A stretch of 23,553 bases of DNA from Folioceros fuciformis (taxonomy: Eukaryota; Anthocerotophyta; Anthocerotopsida; Anthocerotales), in the NCBI GenBank assembly GCA_049999805.1, contig JBNGIO010004034.1:1-23553 (forward strand), in the 5' to 3' direction. Made by a program: the position numbers and the translations under genes. Each line of letters starts with the position of its first letter. The stretch's first letter is position 1. The notes beneath the pieces are model-generated. The model was not told where the DNA came from and ran no database searches. It saw only the letters and a program-made list of their open reading frames with translations. Positions 9,546 through 18,998 of the stretch are shown one piece after another.

Positions 9546-11796
9546 ATGGGTGTCAAGGGGGAACGCTCTGCTTCAGACGCGCGGAGGAGATTATGCAAAT
9601 GGATTCCCTGGGCAGCAAGCCTGCTTGTTATGGGACCCGTCATGCTTTGCGTGTTTGAGGTCATGCACTGGTGGCAGTCCATGAGCGTGTGGTGTAGATT
9701 GCCGAAGGACGCCCAAGGCATGAACTGGAAATCGACGTCGGGCTCCCCGTATTCCATACGAACAGAGTTTTTCGTTGCTGTTCCCTGTGGTCTCGTTCAT
9801 CAGGACGGTTTGTTCATCACGAATTTTATGTCGAAATCAGATGTCTTCGGTGTTTCATCCAATTCGACCTATGCCAGCAGCAGCAATCCAAGACGAGAAC
9901 TGTCACAGGATGACGGTAAGGTGGTGCCAACCGACCGTAATGCATATGGCTTGAATCGTCCTTGTCGAGCATTTTCCTTTGCCGGACTGATGGTGATGGG
10001 AGTGGTAGGCTGCAGGGTTGTGGGCGGTGACTACCAGCGATGACTCGCCCAACATTGTCAGCTGGAAGAGTCAGTGGGAACGCAGAAATTTGTCCTGGGC
10101 TTCTGTGGAGAAGGAGATGGTGGTTCTTCCTGACGTTGTCACCAAGACCACCCAGGAGCTTCTGGACACACGCAATGTTGTGTATGAGGGCGCGGGTTGC
10201 GGGAAATCTAGATCGGGGCCTGTCATGCTTCAAGTTCAGAGTATGTTAACGCCCCACAAGCAAGACCGCTTCGGACAAGATTTCAAGCCTACGTGTGCTG
10301 TGCTCAGTTGAATTGTCGTTGCTGTCCGCCTCTGGCTGTACAGTGGAGGGAGTTTTGTATGGAGCTGTGCCGTGTCCGGTTTTCTGGGAATGCGCAAACC
10401 GAGAGAAGGCTCCAAGGATAGCGGCGGTCTGCTGGGATTCCAAATTCTACGATCCTCCTTATCCTGCTTCCTTGCCGACGGAGTTGGGTCCTGGCTTCAC
10501 CACACCCAAGGTCGGACAGAAGAAGGTTGAGCTGAATTACGAGTTTCGTGGAGGTGTGGTCTTCATGTCAAGTGTAAGCACAGCATGCCTTTGAGCAGAG
10601 CAGGTCTGGACTGCTTCTTTCTCTTCTTTGCTCTCCTCACGCTCGTAGACTGCGTGAAAGTGTTGCATCTGCAGGTGTATACGAACTTTCAGTCGCAAGT
10701 GTTTGATGACAAGTTCCTGTTCCTCAAAGGAGGTTGCGCCGAACACTCCCACGATCTTTACTTCAGGAACGTGTCCGTCATAACGAGGCACAGAATGCTC
10801 ATCAACATGGGCCATTCCCTGGCATATAACCAGTATCATGGTCTGATTGAGCTGTTCGCTCGCTGGATTGTGATGCTGCCCGTAATGCGAGCTCTTCCAA
10901 ACGTGCCAATTCTAATCACCACTAGAGACGCCCCATTCATTGGGGAGATGCTCAACCTTATTGGCATCACAAAAGGTGTCCGTTTGGCTTTCAATTTTGA
11001 TTACTGGTTCTGATATCACACAGCTACGGCCTAATGCAGCTGTTGTGCTATGAGCAGGTTTAGACTCTTTTAATGTTACATACATCAACAGGCATGACCC
11101 AAGACACCCAGACAGAACCAAGCCGGAATTGGTGTACGCAGATATCCTTATTCAACCTCAAAGCCCTCAGTGCTCTACCACCAGCGGGGCTGTCTGGGAT
11201 CACATCAGGCAACACTACTTCAGGATACCTTACAGCACAGCGACGCCCATCGAGAAGGACGACCATTCCTGGTACCTCGTAATTTCAGAACGAAGCAGGT
11301 CCCGTGGCATCCAGCAACACACGGAGCTTGTAGCAGGGCTCGTCTCATTGTTGGGCTCGGGGAAAGTGAAGGTTTGCTCTTGTAACAGAACTGTCAGTGC
11401 TTGAAACCCATAAGCACCATCATGTATATCCTGAGTCTTGCTTGTGAGCACTGGCAGATTTTTTCAGACAAAGTGACATGGACGAAAGAGGAGCAACGAC
11501 AGCTCTTCAGTAAGGCAGTGATCTACATCGGTGGCCATGGAGCTGGGCTGTCCAACATGGTGTTCATGCCCCACCACTCCTCCATCATTGAGATTCGGCC
11601 TCTAGGCTGGTCCAACAGATGCTTTCACTACCTTGCGGACATGCTTCGCTTCTCTTACTATCGTGTGGACAGTCCAGGAGTAAAGGCTAGCAACTTGACG
11701 ATCGACGTGCAGGAGATGCTGGCTCTTGTTTCAAATATCATCCAGGCCAAAGGCCGGTATGTACCATTCTACCAGCCTCTCAACATCCCAGTTTGA
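9546..11796 (+). CDS. GT61-type (DUF563) glycosyltransferase, copy 2
   Basis: Predicted exons are 9546-9915, 10016-10240, 10344-10573, 10675-10975, 11058-11371 and 11458-11796, giving 592 residues. Exons 2, 3, 4 and 6 have exactly the lengths of copy 1, exon 5 differs by one codon and exon 1 by nine bases, and all intron phases match. It has the same membrane anchor near the N-terminus and the family motif HGAGLSNM at residues 507-514, followed by IIEIRP. The ATG at 9546 aligns with the start of copy 1; the frame is open slightly further upstream but without another ATG. Substitutions are spread through the exons, while introns and flanks differ more, which suggests both copies have been kept under selection. 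Function is probably as for copy 1: a Golgi glycosyltransferase of unknown specificity. Confidence 0.86.
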
Positions 11797-12531
11797 GAGC
11801 AAATTTTGAGTTCCAACCGAGTTTGTTGGTCGATGGAAAGTTCGGCCTTGAAAGTACGCCAAAAGAATTGTTTGCTCTGACCTCCTGCCATGGTTCAGTC
11901 GTAAAGCGTCTCCTAGCTGAAGGGCCTCGGGCCCTCGGGTGCATTGTCACATAATCGTGTCCACTAAGTTACACCACATATGTTGCCTCTCCACTGACAA
12001 AACATCAAAAACGTTGTGGACAAGGGTAGGGAAATATCTAGCCGCCTGAGAAGGCAGGCTTCAACACCATCAGATATGTCAACTCCCCGTGAATGTTGAC
12101 CTCAAGCGAAATGGTACGAGGGCTCACGACGCTCTGACGCTAATGTTAAGAACATCATCGAGATTCTGATCGGCCCTGCGCTAGTGAATACAGTTACCTG
12201 AGCTAACACCGTGCTATCATCTGACATGACGGTTGATCTGGAGGCACTCCTTGTTGAGAGAAGTGGACGTGACCTGTCAAGTCCTGGGAAAGGATGGTGC
12301 CGGCTGACGGTGCCATCAAAGTAGTTCCTGCCGCGCGGAGGTTCCCAGGGCCTAAGCTTAGTGATGTGAGCTGCAGTGCGAGGCCACCGATTGCACGGCT
12401 GCCGGCACAGATGAGCCTCAGATTGTACAAAAGCCCACGGGGTATGGCAGGGACACAGGTCAGGTCGACAGGGATTCGTATGCACTTTGACGACGACTCT
12501 GCCAAGTAGTTGACGAAGGGAAGCCATTACG
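11797..12531. other. Region between GT61 copy 2 and the Lys/Glu-rich ORF
   Basis: The start is 3' flanking sequence of the GT61 gene. At 12226-12509 there are short open pieces and possible splice sites (a donor near 12320 and an acceptor ctgcag before about 12376) that could form a small exon pair ending FDDDSAK. No family is recognisable. I do not call a gene. Confidence 0.35.
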
Positions 12532-13446
12532 ATGTGCTTTCGATTCAGAATTTTGCTTGGCAAGGCTTCAGACGGCGTGGACGATGCGAAGGTGACTGCC
12601 AAACCAGCCAAGGAAGAAAACAAGGCGAAGAAGGAGGACAAGTCCAAGAAGGAGAAGTGTAAGAAGGAGGAGAGGAAGCCCAAAGAGGAGAAGTCCAAGC
12701 GAGACGGCGAAGCAGAGAAGGACAACAAAGCAAGGAGGGAGAACAAAGATGTGAAGAAGGAGGACAAGACGGCCAAGAAGAAGGACGAGTCCAATGAGCT
12801 GACAAAGAAGGACAGGGCGACATTTGAGAAGGAGAAGAAGAAGCTAGAGAAGGAGAAGGAGAAGCTGGAGAAGGAGAAGGAGAAGCTAGAGAAAGAGAAG
12901 GAGAAGCAGGACAACAAAGCAAGGAAGGAGAACAAAGATGTGAAGAAGGAGGACACGACGGCAAAGAAGAAGGACGAGTCCAATGAGCTGACAAAGAAGG
13001 ACAGGGAGACATTTGAGAAGGAGAAGAAGAAGCTAAAGAAGGAGAAGGAGAAGCTGGAGAAGGAGAGGGAGAAGCTAGAGAAAGAGAAGGAGAAGGTAGA
13101 GCAGGAGAAGGAGAAGCTAGAGAAGGACAAGGCAGAAAAGAAGAAGGGTGAGTCCAAAGAGTTGACGAAGAAGGAGAAGGAAACACTAGAGAAGGAGAAA
13201 CAACAGAAGAAAGACAAGGCAGCAAAGAAGGACGAGCCCAAAGAATTGAGACAGAAGGAGAGGGAGACACTAGAGAAGGAGAAGAAGAAGCTCGACAAGG
13301 AGAAGGAGAAACAAGAGAAGAAATACAAGGCACAAACGAAGGAGGACAGGGAAGAGAAGCAGATGGATACCCCCAAAGAAGTGACAAAGAAGGAGAAACT
13401 GGAGAAAGGCAAGAAGTTGCGTCTCTTTGTCAGAAGGGCACCATAG
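12532..13446 (+). CDS. Lys/Glu-rich coiled-coil protein, hypothetical
   Basis: An uninterrupted frame of 304 codons runs from ATG to TAG. After about 25 ordinary residues (MCFRFRILLG...) it becomes almost entirely Lys, Glu, Asp and Gln, with runs of KLEKEKE that predict a long single alpha helix or coiled coil. Residues 64-126 and the following stretch form two copies of a 63-residue unit. It ends with KKLRLFVRRAP. The long frame on the opposite strand is a by-product of the purine bias. The protein family cannot be named, because such sequences match many unrelated charged proteins. It may be a real gene or one exon of a larger one; the start may also lie in an upstream exon. No homology claim is made. 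Confidence 0.5.
   Translation: MCFRFRILLGKASDGVDDAKVTAKPAKEENKAKKEDKSKKEKCKKEERKPKEEKSKRDGEAEKDNKARRENKDVKKEDKTAKKKDESNELTKKDRATFEKEKKKLEKEKEKLEKEKEKLEKEKEKQDNKARKENKDVKKEDTTAKKKDESNELTKKDRETFEKEKKKLKKEKEKLEKEREKLEKEKEKVEQEKEKLEKDKAEKKKGESKELTKKEKETLEKEKQQKKDKAAKKDEPKELRQKERETLEKEKKKLDKEKEKQEKKYKAQTKEDREEKQMDTPKEVTKKEKLEKGKKLRLFVRRAP
12721..13098 (+). repeat. 189-bp direct repeat inside the Lys/Glu-rich ORF
   Basis: Unit one is 12721-12909 and unit two starts at 12910, both opening with gacaacaaagcaagga. The unit is a multiple of three (63 codons), so copy-number change keeps the frame. Within each unit there is a finer repeat of about seven codons (EKEKxKL), which explains how it could expand by slippage. 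Confidence 0.9.
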
Positions 13447-13506
13447 TCAGCCATACCTTAGAAATAGAGCTGAACGCCCTGAGTTTAACCTTACTCATAC
13501 CGTGAG

Positions 13507-14828
13507 CCTCAATTGTCATCGTTGCACGTGCTGACGTGCAAAGAAAATTTCTCAACCCGATTGGAAAAGGTACATTTACGGTGGGAGGGGCCGCACGCTG
13601 GAATACTCAGGGACCAGCAAATCTTAACTTCCTCCAGGGGTGGGTTGACAACAGCCGGTACAATGATCAACAAGGTGATGTACCTGGTAGGCTGCTCTGA
13701 CGAAGAATTGTCGGCAAATTGAACTTGAGGAATCTTCAGTTCGTCAGAGTAAGGACTGCATCGTTCAGGATGCTTGGTTTGCATTGTTGCAGCTTTCACC
13801 TCTGATGCTGGGACAACCCACCCAGTCATAGCCACCACATCGGTTCACGAGAGCACCACAACAGGATCATTTTGTCCGAATTCGGCCTCATCGATGAACC
13901 AGTTCACCTCCAGTGTGAGCCTAGTGCTGCTGAAGACGAACATTACCTACACAGTCAGGTCTCAACAACCAGACTGCAACTTTGGACTCCTCTTCACCTT
14001 CTTCGTCAACCCGGATCCATCACAGATATTTTCCTTAGACAGAGACGTTGGGGTTGCTTACAGTTTGGGCGTGCTACAACCCAACGGCCCAGCGACTGAC
14101 TCGTTCGGCAGTCTCGTTCCCCCGCAGGACAGCGCCTACGTTAACGGAGACCAACATCATGCAAGGGCTTTCTTCAATGGCGACCACCTGAGCAAGAGCA
14201 TACCCTGACCAGAAACGTTCTCTACAGAAAGCACAGCTGACCACCTTTTCCAATGCCATCGACACAGATGTGGAGCTGCCTCCGTCCTCCCAACTTGACT
14301 TTTACTCAAACACCAACTTTCCAGCCTCCTCGATTGCTCATGACAAGACCTTGGCCTTCTTCAGGCCCGACATCACCGCGTACCTATTCCCCGTCCACCT
14401 TTGGGACCCTCCCAAGAGCTTTCAGAATCACGACCACATCGTATTCACCCTAGACGCAGACACGTATTCCAGCAGCGGTGTTGTCGCGGACTTCTTCGTG
14501 CAGAACCTTGCATCCGCAGGTATGGCAACACTTTCATTCCCATTTGAGCATGTAAGCTTCAAAGTGGCTGACTATACCCCTATCGATTGCAGATACTTGT
14601 GGAACGAATAATGGAGTACCAAATGTGTTTGACCTTCCTGTGGACTCAAATTCACCAAACCCGAGTCCTCCTCGGGTCGCTTTCCACTTGAGTAAGCACT
14701 TCAATGCCACAAGAGACGGACATGAGATTGCTGAACAGCGAACGACAGTGTCCGACAGCTCTTCACATTGTGCAGGAGCTGCCGCTGGAGTATTCTTCCT
14801 TTGCCTTGTGCATCTCCTACGCGCGTAG
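13507..14828 (+). CDS. Phytocyanin-like secreted protein, probably GPI-anchored; 5' end missing, one frame problem
   Basis: Proposed exons: about 13507-13686, 13793 to about 14195, about 14195-14519, and 14593-14828. Joining the first two at phase 1 gives a cupredoxin-like order: FTVGGAARW, then a Trp, then GDVPAF, HPV, and two Cys with 33 residues between them, the same spacing I count in stellacyanin-type phytocyanins. The usual copper Cys and second His positions appear as Val and Asp, so it resembles copper-free early nodulin-like proteins. The exon ending at 14519 has a second similar motif (W.....F...D.IVF). The end of the last exon, a small-residue stretch and then AGVFFLCLVHLL, fits a GPI signal. 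A one-base frame change is needed near 14191-14209; it may be a missed intron, an error or a mutation. The signal peptide exon was not found. Confidence 0.42.
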
Positions 14829-15074
14829 ACATCATCGACACGTCCGCTAGTTAGGTTTAGCGTCACTATGAGTTTCCTGAACAGCCTTAGCTTGGAACAG
14901 CAACGGAGCAATGGAACAACCGCAGATTTCTAAGCGGCTTCTTTTATGATGTGGAGTCCATCCTTTCATTGACTTTTGCCGTTCAATGTCCTACAGCTTG
15001 TTGAACTTGCTTCCAACAACTAAGGAGGAGACCGACGACTATACCCGATGCTTGCCAATTTTCATGCCTAGCTT
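14829..15074. other. Spacer between the phytocyanin-like gene and the GT61 remnant
   Basis: Nothing recognisable was found. The last GT61 exon, which would be expected here if the inverted remnant were complete, is not visible. Confidence 0.4.
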
Positions 15075-15635
15075 AGTCCAGCCCTAAGGAGACTAGCCCT
15101 GCTACAATTTTCTTGTGTTGCTGGATGCCACCGGACTTGCTTCGTTCTGGAAACACGATTTCGTCTCCAGGGACGTCTCTGTGCTGTTAGTAGGATGGTA
15201 TCATGAATGACCGTTGCCTGATGTGATCCCAGGCACGCTTGTAGTAGAGCATCGAGGGATTTGGGGTTGAATCAGGAAATCCTGCTACACAATTCCCACT
15301 TCTTTCCTTCAAGGTGTCCTGGGTCATGCCTCCTGCTGTATGTAAACTCTTACGAGTCTGAATGTGTATACATCAGAGAGTGCCGAGGGCTGTAGTAGGG
15401 CATAGCTCTATCATCTCAGAGCAGTAAGCAAGCATGAAAGCCAAACGAACACGTAGTGTGGAGTCGACAAACTTGGGCATCTCAGTAATGAGTGGGGTGT
15501 CTCTACTGCTGGTAAGGATGGGCACTTTTGGAAGAGCTCGCTTTGCAGGCAGCATCAGAACCCAACGAAGCCAGCAGCTGCTGCAGGCATTTACGCGGAA
15601 CAAAAACGACGGGCAGGCTTGTCGAACACTTTGAA
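15075..15635 (-). pseudogene. Inverted GT61 gene remnant (exons 4 and 5)
   Basis: Read on the minus strand, about 15600-15440 gives RWVLMLPAKRALPKVPIL and SSRDTP, closely matching exon 4 of both GT61 genes (RWVLMLPIMRALPNVPIL in copy 1). The matching sequence continues through the intron 4 region (gttcgtttggctttca) and into a degenerate exon 5: gggatcacatcaggcaac and gtggcatccagcaacaca match copy 2 almost exactly. The intron is retained, so this arose by DNA duplication and not from an mRNA. Deletions and frameshifts destroy exon 5, and exons 1-3 and 6 were not found. It is a third, dead family member in the opposite orientation. Confidence 0.82.
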
Positions 15636-15639
15636 GCCA

Positions 15640-16380
15640 TAAAGCCCAGGCTTGCACGAAGGTCCAAGCTCTTCAGATATGTTGTGTTCAGTCAATTACC
15701 TTGAGAGAATGTTGTCCTTCGCTACCACTTCCGTATGTCTGGAACCAAGATGAACAGAACAAACACAGGGCCAATCCCCTTACTTACACATTCCCCTGGT
15801 AGAACTACAAGTTGTCAGAGCATTCTGTCTCCAACTCCAAGGATCTGAAACGGAGAAACATGACAAGGGGTATCCACCGACGAAGACTATGAAAAACAAC
15901 AGCAGGATCTCTTCGAACTTGCCGATGTCATGACTTTAGGGCAGGGAGATCCTGTGCAAATGTCCTCTACTGAGATCTTCCACCTCAGCACTGGTACCAC
16001 TGGCAGCTCGGCACTGGCACCGACACATGATGCTAGAACATGGCATAGGACTGCAGTTGTGGCAGGGTTATGAAAATGGAAAGAAAATGCAGGTGAGAAT
16101 CTCGCTGCAGAGAAGTTCTTCGGGATGACCTAGTACTGAAAGTACATGCATGTTTTTGTGAGCTTCACTTGCGAAATCTATCTATTTACACAGGCAGTTG
16201 ATGTGAGAGACGCCTAGACTAATGCAGCACATTGGGGAACCACTGGAATGAATCAGTTGGAGCTTGATACTCTCCTTTCACCATGTACCAAGAATGCCTG
16301 CATGTAACAAAAGCATCCAACTTGTTTCCACAGCGCAGGGAACAGGATCTTGAAGCCACAGAAATCCAAACTGAACAGTT
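15640..16380. other. Gene-free stretch between GT61 remnant and GNAT gene
   Basis: No coding sequence is recognised. Possible GT61 exons 1-3 were looked for on the minus strand and not seen. The part near 16250-16386 would be 3' flank of the GNAT gene. Confidence 0.4.
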
Positions 16381-16386
16381 TGACAA

Positions 16387-17622
16387 TCAAGTAGCAAGAG
16401 CACAATACCGTCCGACACGAAGCTTGGTTGCAAGGGCCCAACGAAGCAACCTCGGGTGCAGACGAGCTGGGAGAGAAAAGCTGGTGAGGGGCCCTTCTTC
16501 AGCCGCCACACACAGCTTCACGCATGCTCCTTCGTCCTTTGAAATGGTATGCCCGAACACATGCATACCTGTGGTGTACCCCCTGCGTCCGTGTGATGGT
16601 GAAACTCAGAATGATATCCTCATCAATTCCAAGCTGGAGACCTCAGCCAAGCTCAACATGAAATAGAAGAGGTTAGAGTTTCCTACACTATCTTGTTCTC
16701 CTTGAGGGCAACCCACGCCTTCGTAGGCGTCTTGTGAAGCGCAGACGTGATGTCATTGTCCCGTGAGTATCCCAGCCCAGCATCGATGAAGAGGGCAGAG
16801 CAAGCATCAATGTCCCCCTCTTCCATCCTACGAGTCTCGATTCCTGCCACCTACAACAACTTAACGGACAATTGAGCAATCGGCAGAAAAACAAATATGG
16901 ACACGTAACCCACCAGCCGTTGATATCCCGACAGCAGCAGCTGCAGCTTCAGCTCGACTGGCGTCCACAGAGCCATACAACAGTGTGAAGCACTCCACGG
17001 GGACGAACCCGAGGCTTGAGTACAGGGAAAAGCTACTCTGATTCGGAGCTGACTGTTTCACCCAAACGCCAAACGGTGAGCCACGGTGCGCGGCGGCTCA
17101 GCAAGGAGCCCTCAGTGCATGTATCCTGATCAACGTACCTGAGTGAGCCGCACAGACGGCACCTGTGCAGCCTCCGCGTCCTCCAGCAAGGCCAGCATCA
17201 CCATCTTCCCAATTCCCTTGCCTTGTGCATCGGGACGGACAAACACGGGGCCGATTGCCCACACCGTCTTACCTGAAGCGAAGTCACAGGACTCCACTTC
17301 AGCCAGCAGACGAAGGGCAGGACATTGCACACGAGGCGGAGAGCAGAAAAGGAGAAATCAGCCGAACTGACAAGATGAGCAGACTACCGCGGTGAATAAA
17401 TCCTCCACCCAATAGCTCGCCAGAGGAATCATCCAGCACGGAAACGCCCGCGACGGCGGGATCAGAACCCATATGCTCGACCATGGAGACGCCTTCCTCC
17501 ACAGTTAGCAGGTCCAACTCAGGCGGAATTCTCGTTGCAACATTCTCCCCCAGGAAAGCATGGTAGAAGGCGGCCCCGGAAGCCTGCGCATCCTCTAGCC
17601 GGAACTCTCGCAAGGTCACCAT
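16387..17622 (-). CDS. Double-domain GNAT family N-acetyltransferase
   Basis: Predicted exons on the minus strand, in order: 17622-17388, 17296-17139, 17052-16914, 16843-16687 and 16582-16387. All introns are GT-AG and phases agree, giving 294 residues. The first GNAT domain starts MVTLREFRLEDA and holds the acetyl-CoA binding motif A in FVRPDAQGKGIGKM, followed by SLYSSLGF, typical of motif B. A second, partial GNAT-like unit follows, with IETRRMEEGDIDAC, WVALKENKIV and GYTTGMHVFGH. GNAT enzymes transfer acetyl groups from acetyl-CoA to amines; the substrate here is unknown. The same frame is open upstream, with ATGs at 17784 and 17829; an Arg-rich N-terminal extension from there could be an organelle targeting peptide. 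The C-terminal tail after about GACVKL is unusual and may end at a different exon. Confidence 0.8.
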
Positions 17623-17835
17623 ACTGTTCTTCTGCTGGGTTCCCTCAAACGATTGCAAGGTGATCCCCACACGGTTCTTCAGGAATCCGGACCCGGCGAG
17701 AGGGACAACCCGTGCGCGTGTCCTCAGCGTCCTCAGTGTCCTGTGCCACGCTGGGGCTTCCCGGATGTGCACAGTCTCAGTCATACGGTTGCACTCGATT
17801 CCCACATTTGAAATCATAGTTTTCTCCATCAGTCG

Positions 17836-17868
17836 CGCACACACACACACCACCAACACACAGCATGT
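17836..17868. repeat. CA-rich simple repeat
   Basis: A short (CA)n stretch (cgcacacacacacacaccacc) lies upstream of the GNAT gene. A second simple run (gtatgtatgtatgtgtgt) lies near 18040-18058. Confidence 0.7.
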
Positions 17869-18082
17869 CACGAAGAGAATGTTCCTTTCGAATACGATGG
17901 TTTCCTGCAGGCACTCTTGCACCTTGCACGTCGAGTTGCTGTCCCACCTGTCTCGCAACAGCCGCACACACGGCGCAGGTCTACTGTGTGGCCAAGAGGA
18001 AAGTATCTTGTACCGCCTGCCCGGCTGGCTGTACATGGTGTATGTATGTATGTGTGTACATTTGTGCGCCGGCTCTCATCGG

Positions 18083-18087
18083 GCTCT
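18083..18087. repeat. Target-site duplication, left copy (gctct)
   Basis: These five bases directly before the 5' LTR are repeated exactly after the 3' LTR at 22477-22481. This is the standard length for copia insertion and fixes both element ends. Confidence 0.92.
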
Positions 18088-18318
18088 TGTTAGAAATCCA
18101 TAGGGTTTTGTAACAACACATCTAGACTAGAATGTCTGTAAGTATATCCCAGGATATATAGCATAATACCATGGTAGAGATATTGTTTATCCACATAGCG
18201 GTATTGTCATGCTTGAACGCTATATATTCATGTATAGGCTATCAATCTTAATGTAGTAGGCTATCAATCTTAATGTAGTGAACCAGACATTGATCCTGGG
18301 ACTCACTATTTTCTAACA
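18088..18318 (+). repeat. 5' LTR of the copia element (231 bp)
   Basis: It begins TGTTAGAAATCC and ends TTTTCTAACA, with matching inverted ends. It is longer than the 3' LTR mainly because a 22-bp unit (taggctatcaatcttaatg...) is duplicated at 18235-18256 and 18257-18278. Confidence 0.93.
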
Positions 18319-18332
18319 TGGTATCAGAGCCG
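18319..18332 (+). other. Primer binding site, initiator tRNA-Met
   Basis: TGGTATCAGAGCC follows the 5' LTR directly. It is the complement of the 3' end of plant initiator methionine tRNA and the usual primer site of plant copia elements. Confidence 0.92.
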
Positions 18333-18529
18333 AAGTACTTGAGTTCAGAAGATGCATAGGGTACTCGGTACTACCTTATGTAGAACTATCTTTTCTTGCT
18401 TCTCTTGCATTGTGTGGCTACGTAGACTAGGTGTTTGTAATAGCTTGTGCAAGTCCGTGAACCTTACCGATAGTTATTGGTGCGAGGAAGTCATTCTGTT
18501 TATCCTCTTGTAACGCAAGCATGGATACT

Positions 18530-18654
18530 ATGCGTCTTGTGCAGAATTTGATGGCAAGAACTTCATATCATGGAAGATGAAGTTTAAGGCTCTTCAAAGG
18601 ATTGTGGAAGTATGTTCAAGATGGACTTCTAGCAAATCCTAGCAGTACTACGAT
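18530..18654 (+). pseudogene. copia gag, N-terminal remnant
   Basis: A short stretch reads FDGKNFISWKMKFKAL, matching the start of copia gag proteins (UBN2-like, typically with F-D-G-x-N-F and a Trp). The frame is lost soon after, and no zinc knuckle is seen. The rest of gag is absent. Confidence 0.7.
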
Positions 18655-18728
18655 AGTAGTGGGCACACAATCCAGCGGATGGCCTCACAAGAGTAGTGGG
18701 CACACAAGCCAGCGGATGGCCTCACAAG
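18655..18728 (+). repeat. 37-bp tandem repeat in the gag gap
   Basis: Two copies (18655-18691 and 18692-18728) start agtagtgggcacacaa and end cctcacaag, with one difference seen. They do not resemble gag coding sequence. Confidence 0.92.
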
Positions 18729-18827
18729 ACCCTCGGCACCCGCAAGTCCGCCCTTGCCTTTATGCGGAAACGCTAGACGTGAAGACCACCTCCCCTCCTT
18801 ATAGATAGGGCCCAACTTCACGTCGTT
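18729..18827 (+). other. Foreign-looking insert in the gag region
   Basis: This is a more GC-rich piece than the surrounding element. It has an inverted pair acgtgaag / cttcacgt (about 18777-18784 and 18815-18822) and a TATA-like ccttatagataggg between them. It could be part of another element's LTR, but nothing proves this. Confidence 0.35.
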
Positions 18828-18975
18828 CACTTTCTCTCATGTTGCTAAGATAGCATCTATCCAAGCCCTTCTCGCTATCACAGCTGCTTTCAATATGGAG
18901 ATACATCATATGGATGTCCAAACCGCTTTTTTGAATGGTGACCTAGATGAAGAAATATATATGGAACAATTAGAA
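18828..18975 (+). repeat. 148-bp copy of reverse transcriptase in the gag position
   Basis: By eye this is identical, base for base, to 20946-21093 in the reverse transcriptase gene of the same element and in the same orientation. It encodes the region around MDVQTAFLNGDL, which contains a catalytic Asp of copia reverse transcriptase. It is out of place here. Confidence 0.95.
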
Positions 18976-18998
18976 AGACCCAACAGGAACAGACATTC

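Noticed and set aside
12102-13454. 450-codon minus-strand open frame rich in Ser, Phe and Leu
   Set aside because: It is the reverse complement of the Lys/Glu-rich ORF. The absence of stops follows from the purine bias, and the predicted protein has no natural composition.
17777-18113. Possible separate small membrane protein in the region right of the GNAT gene
   Set aside because: The open frames owe their length to simple CA and GT repeats and overlap the upstream part of the GNAT frame. No evidence supports a gene.
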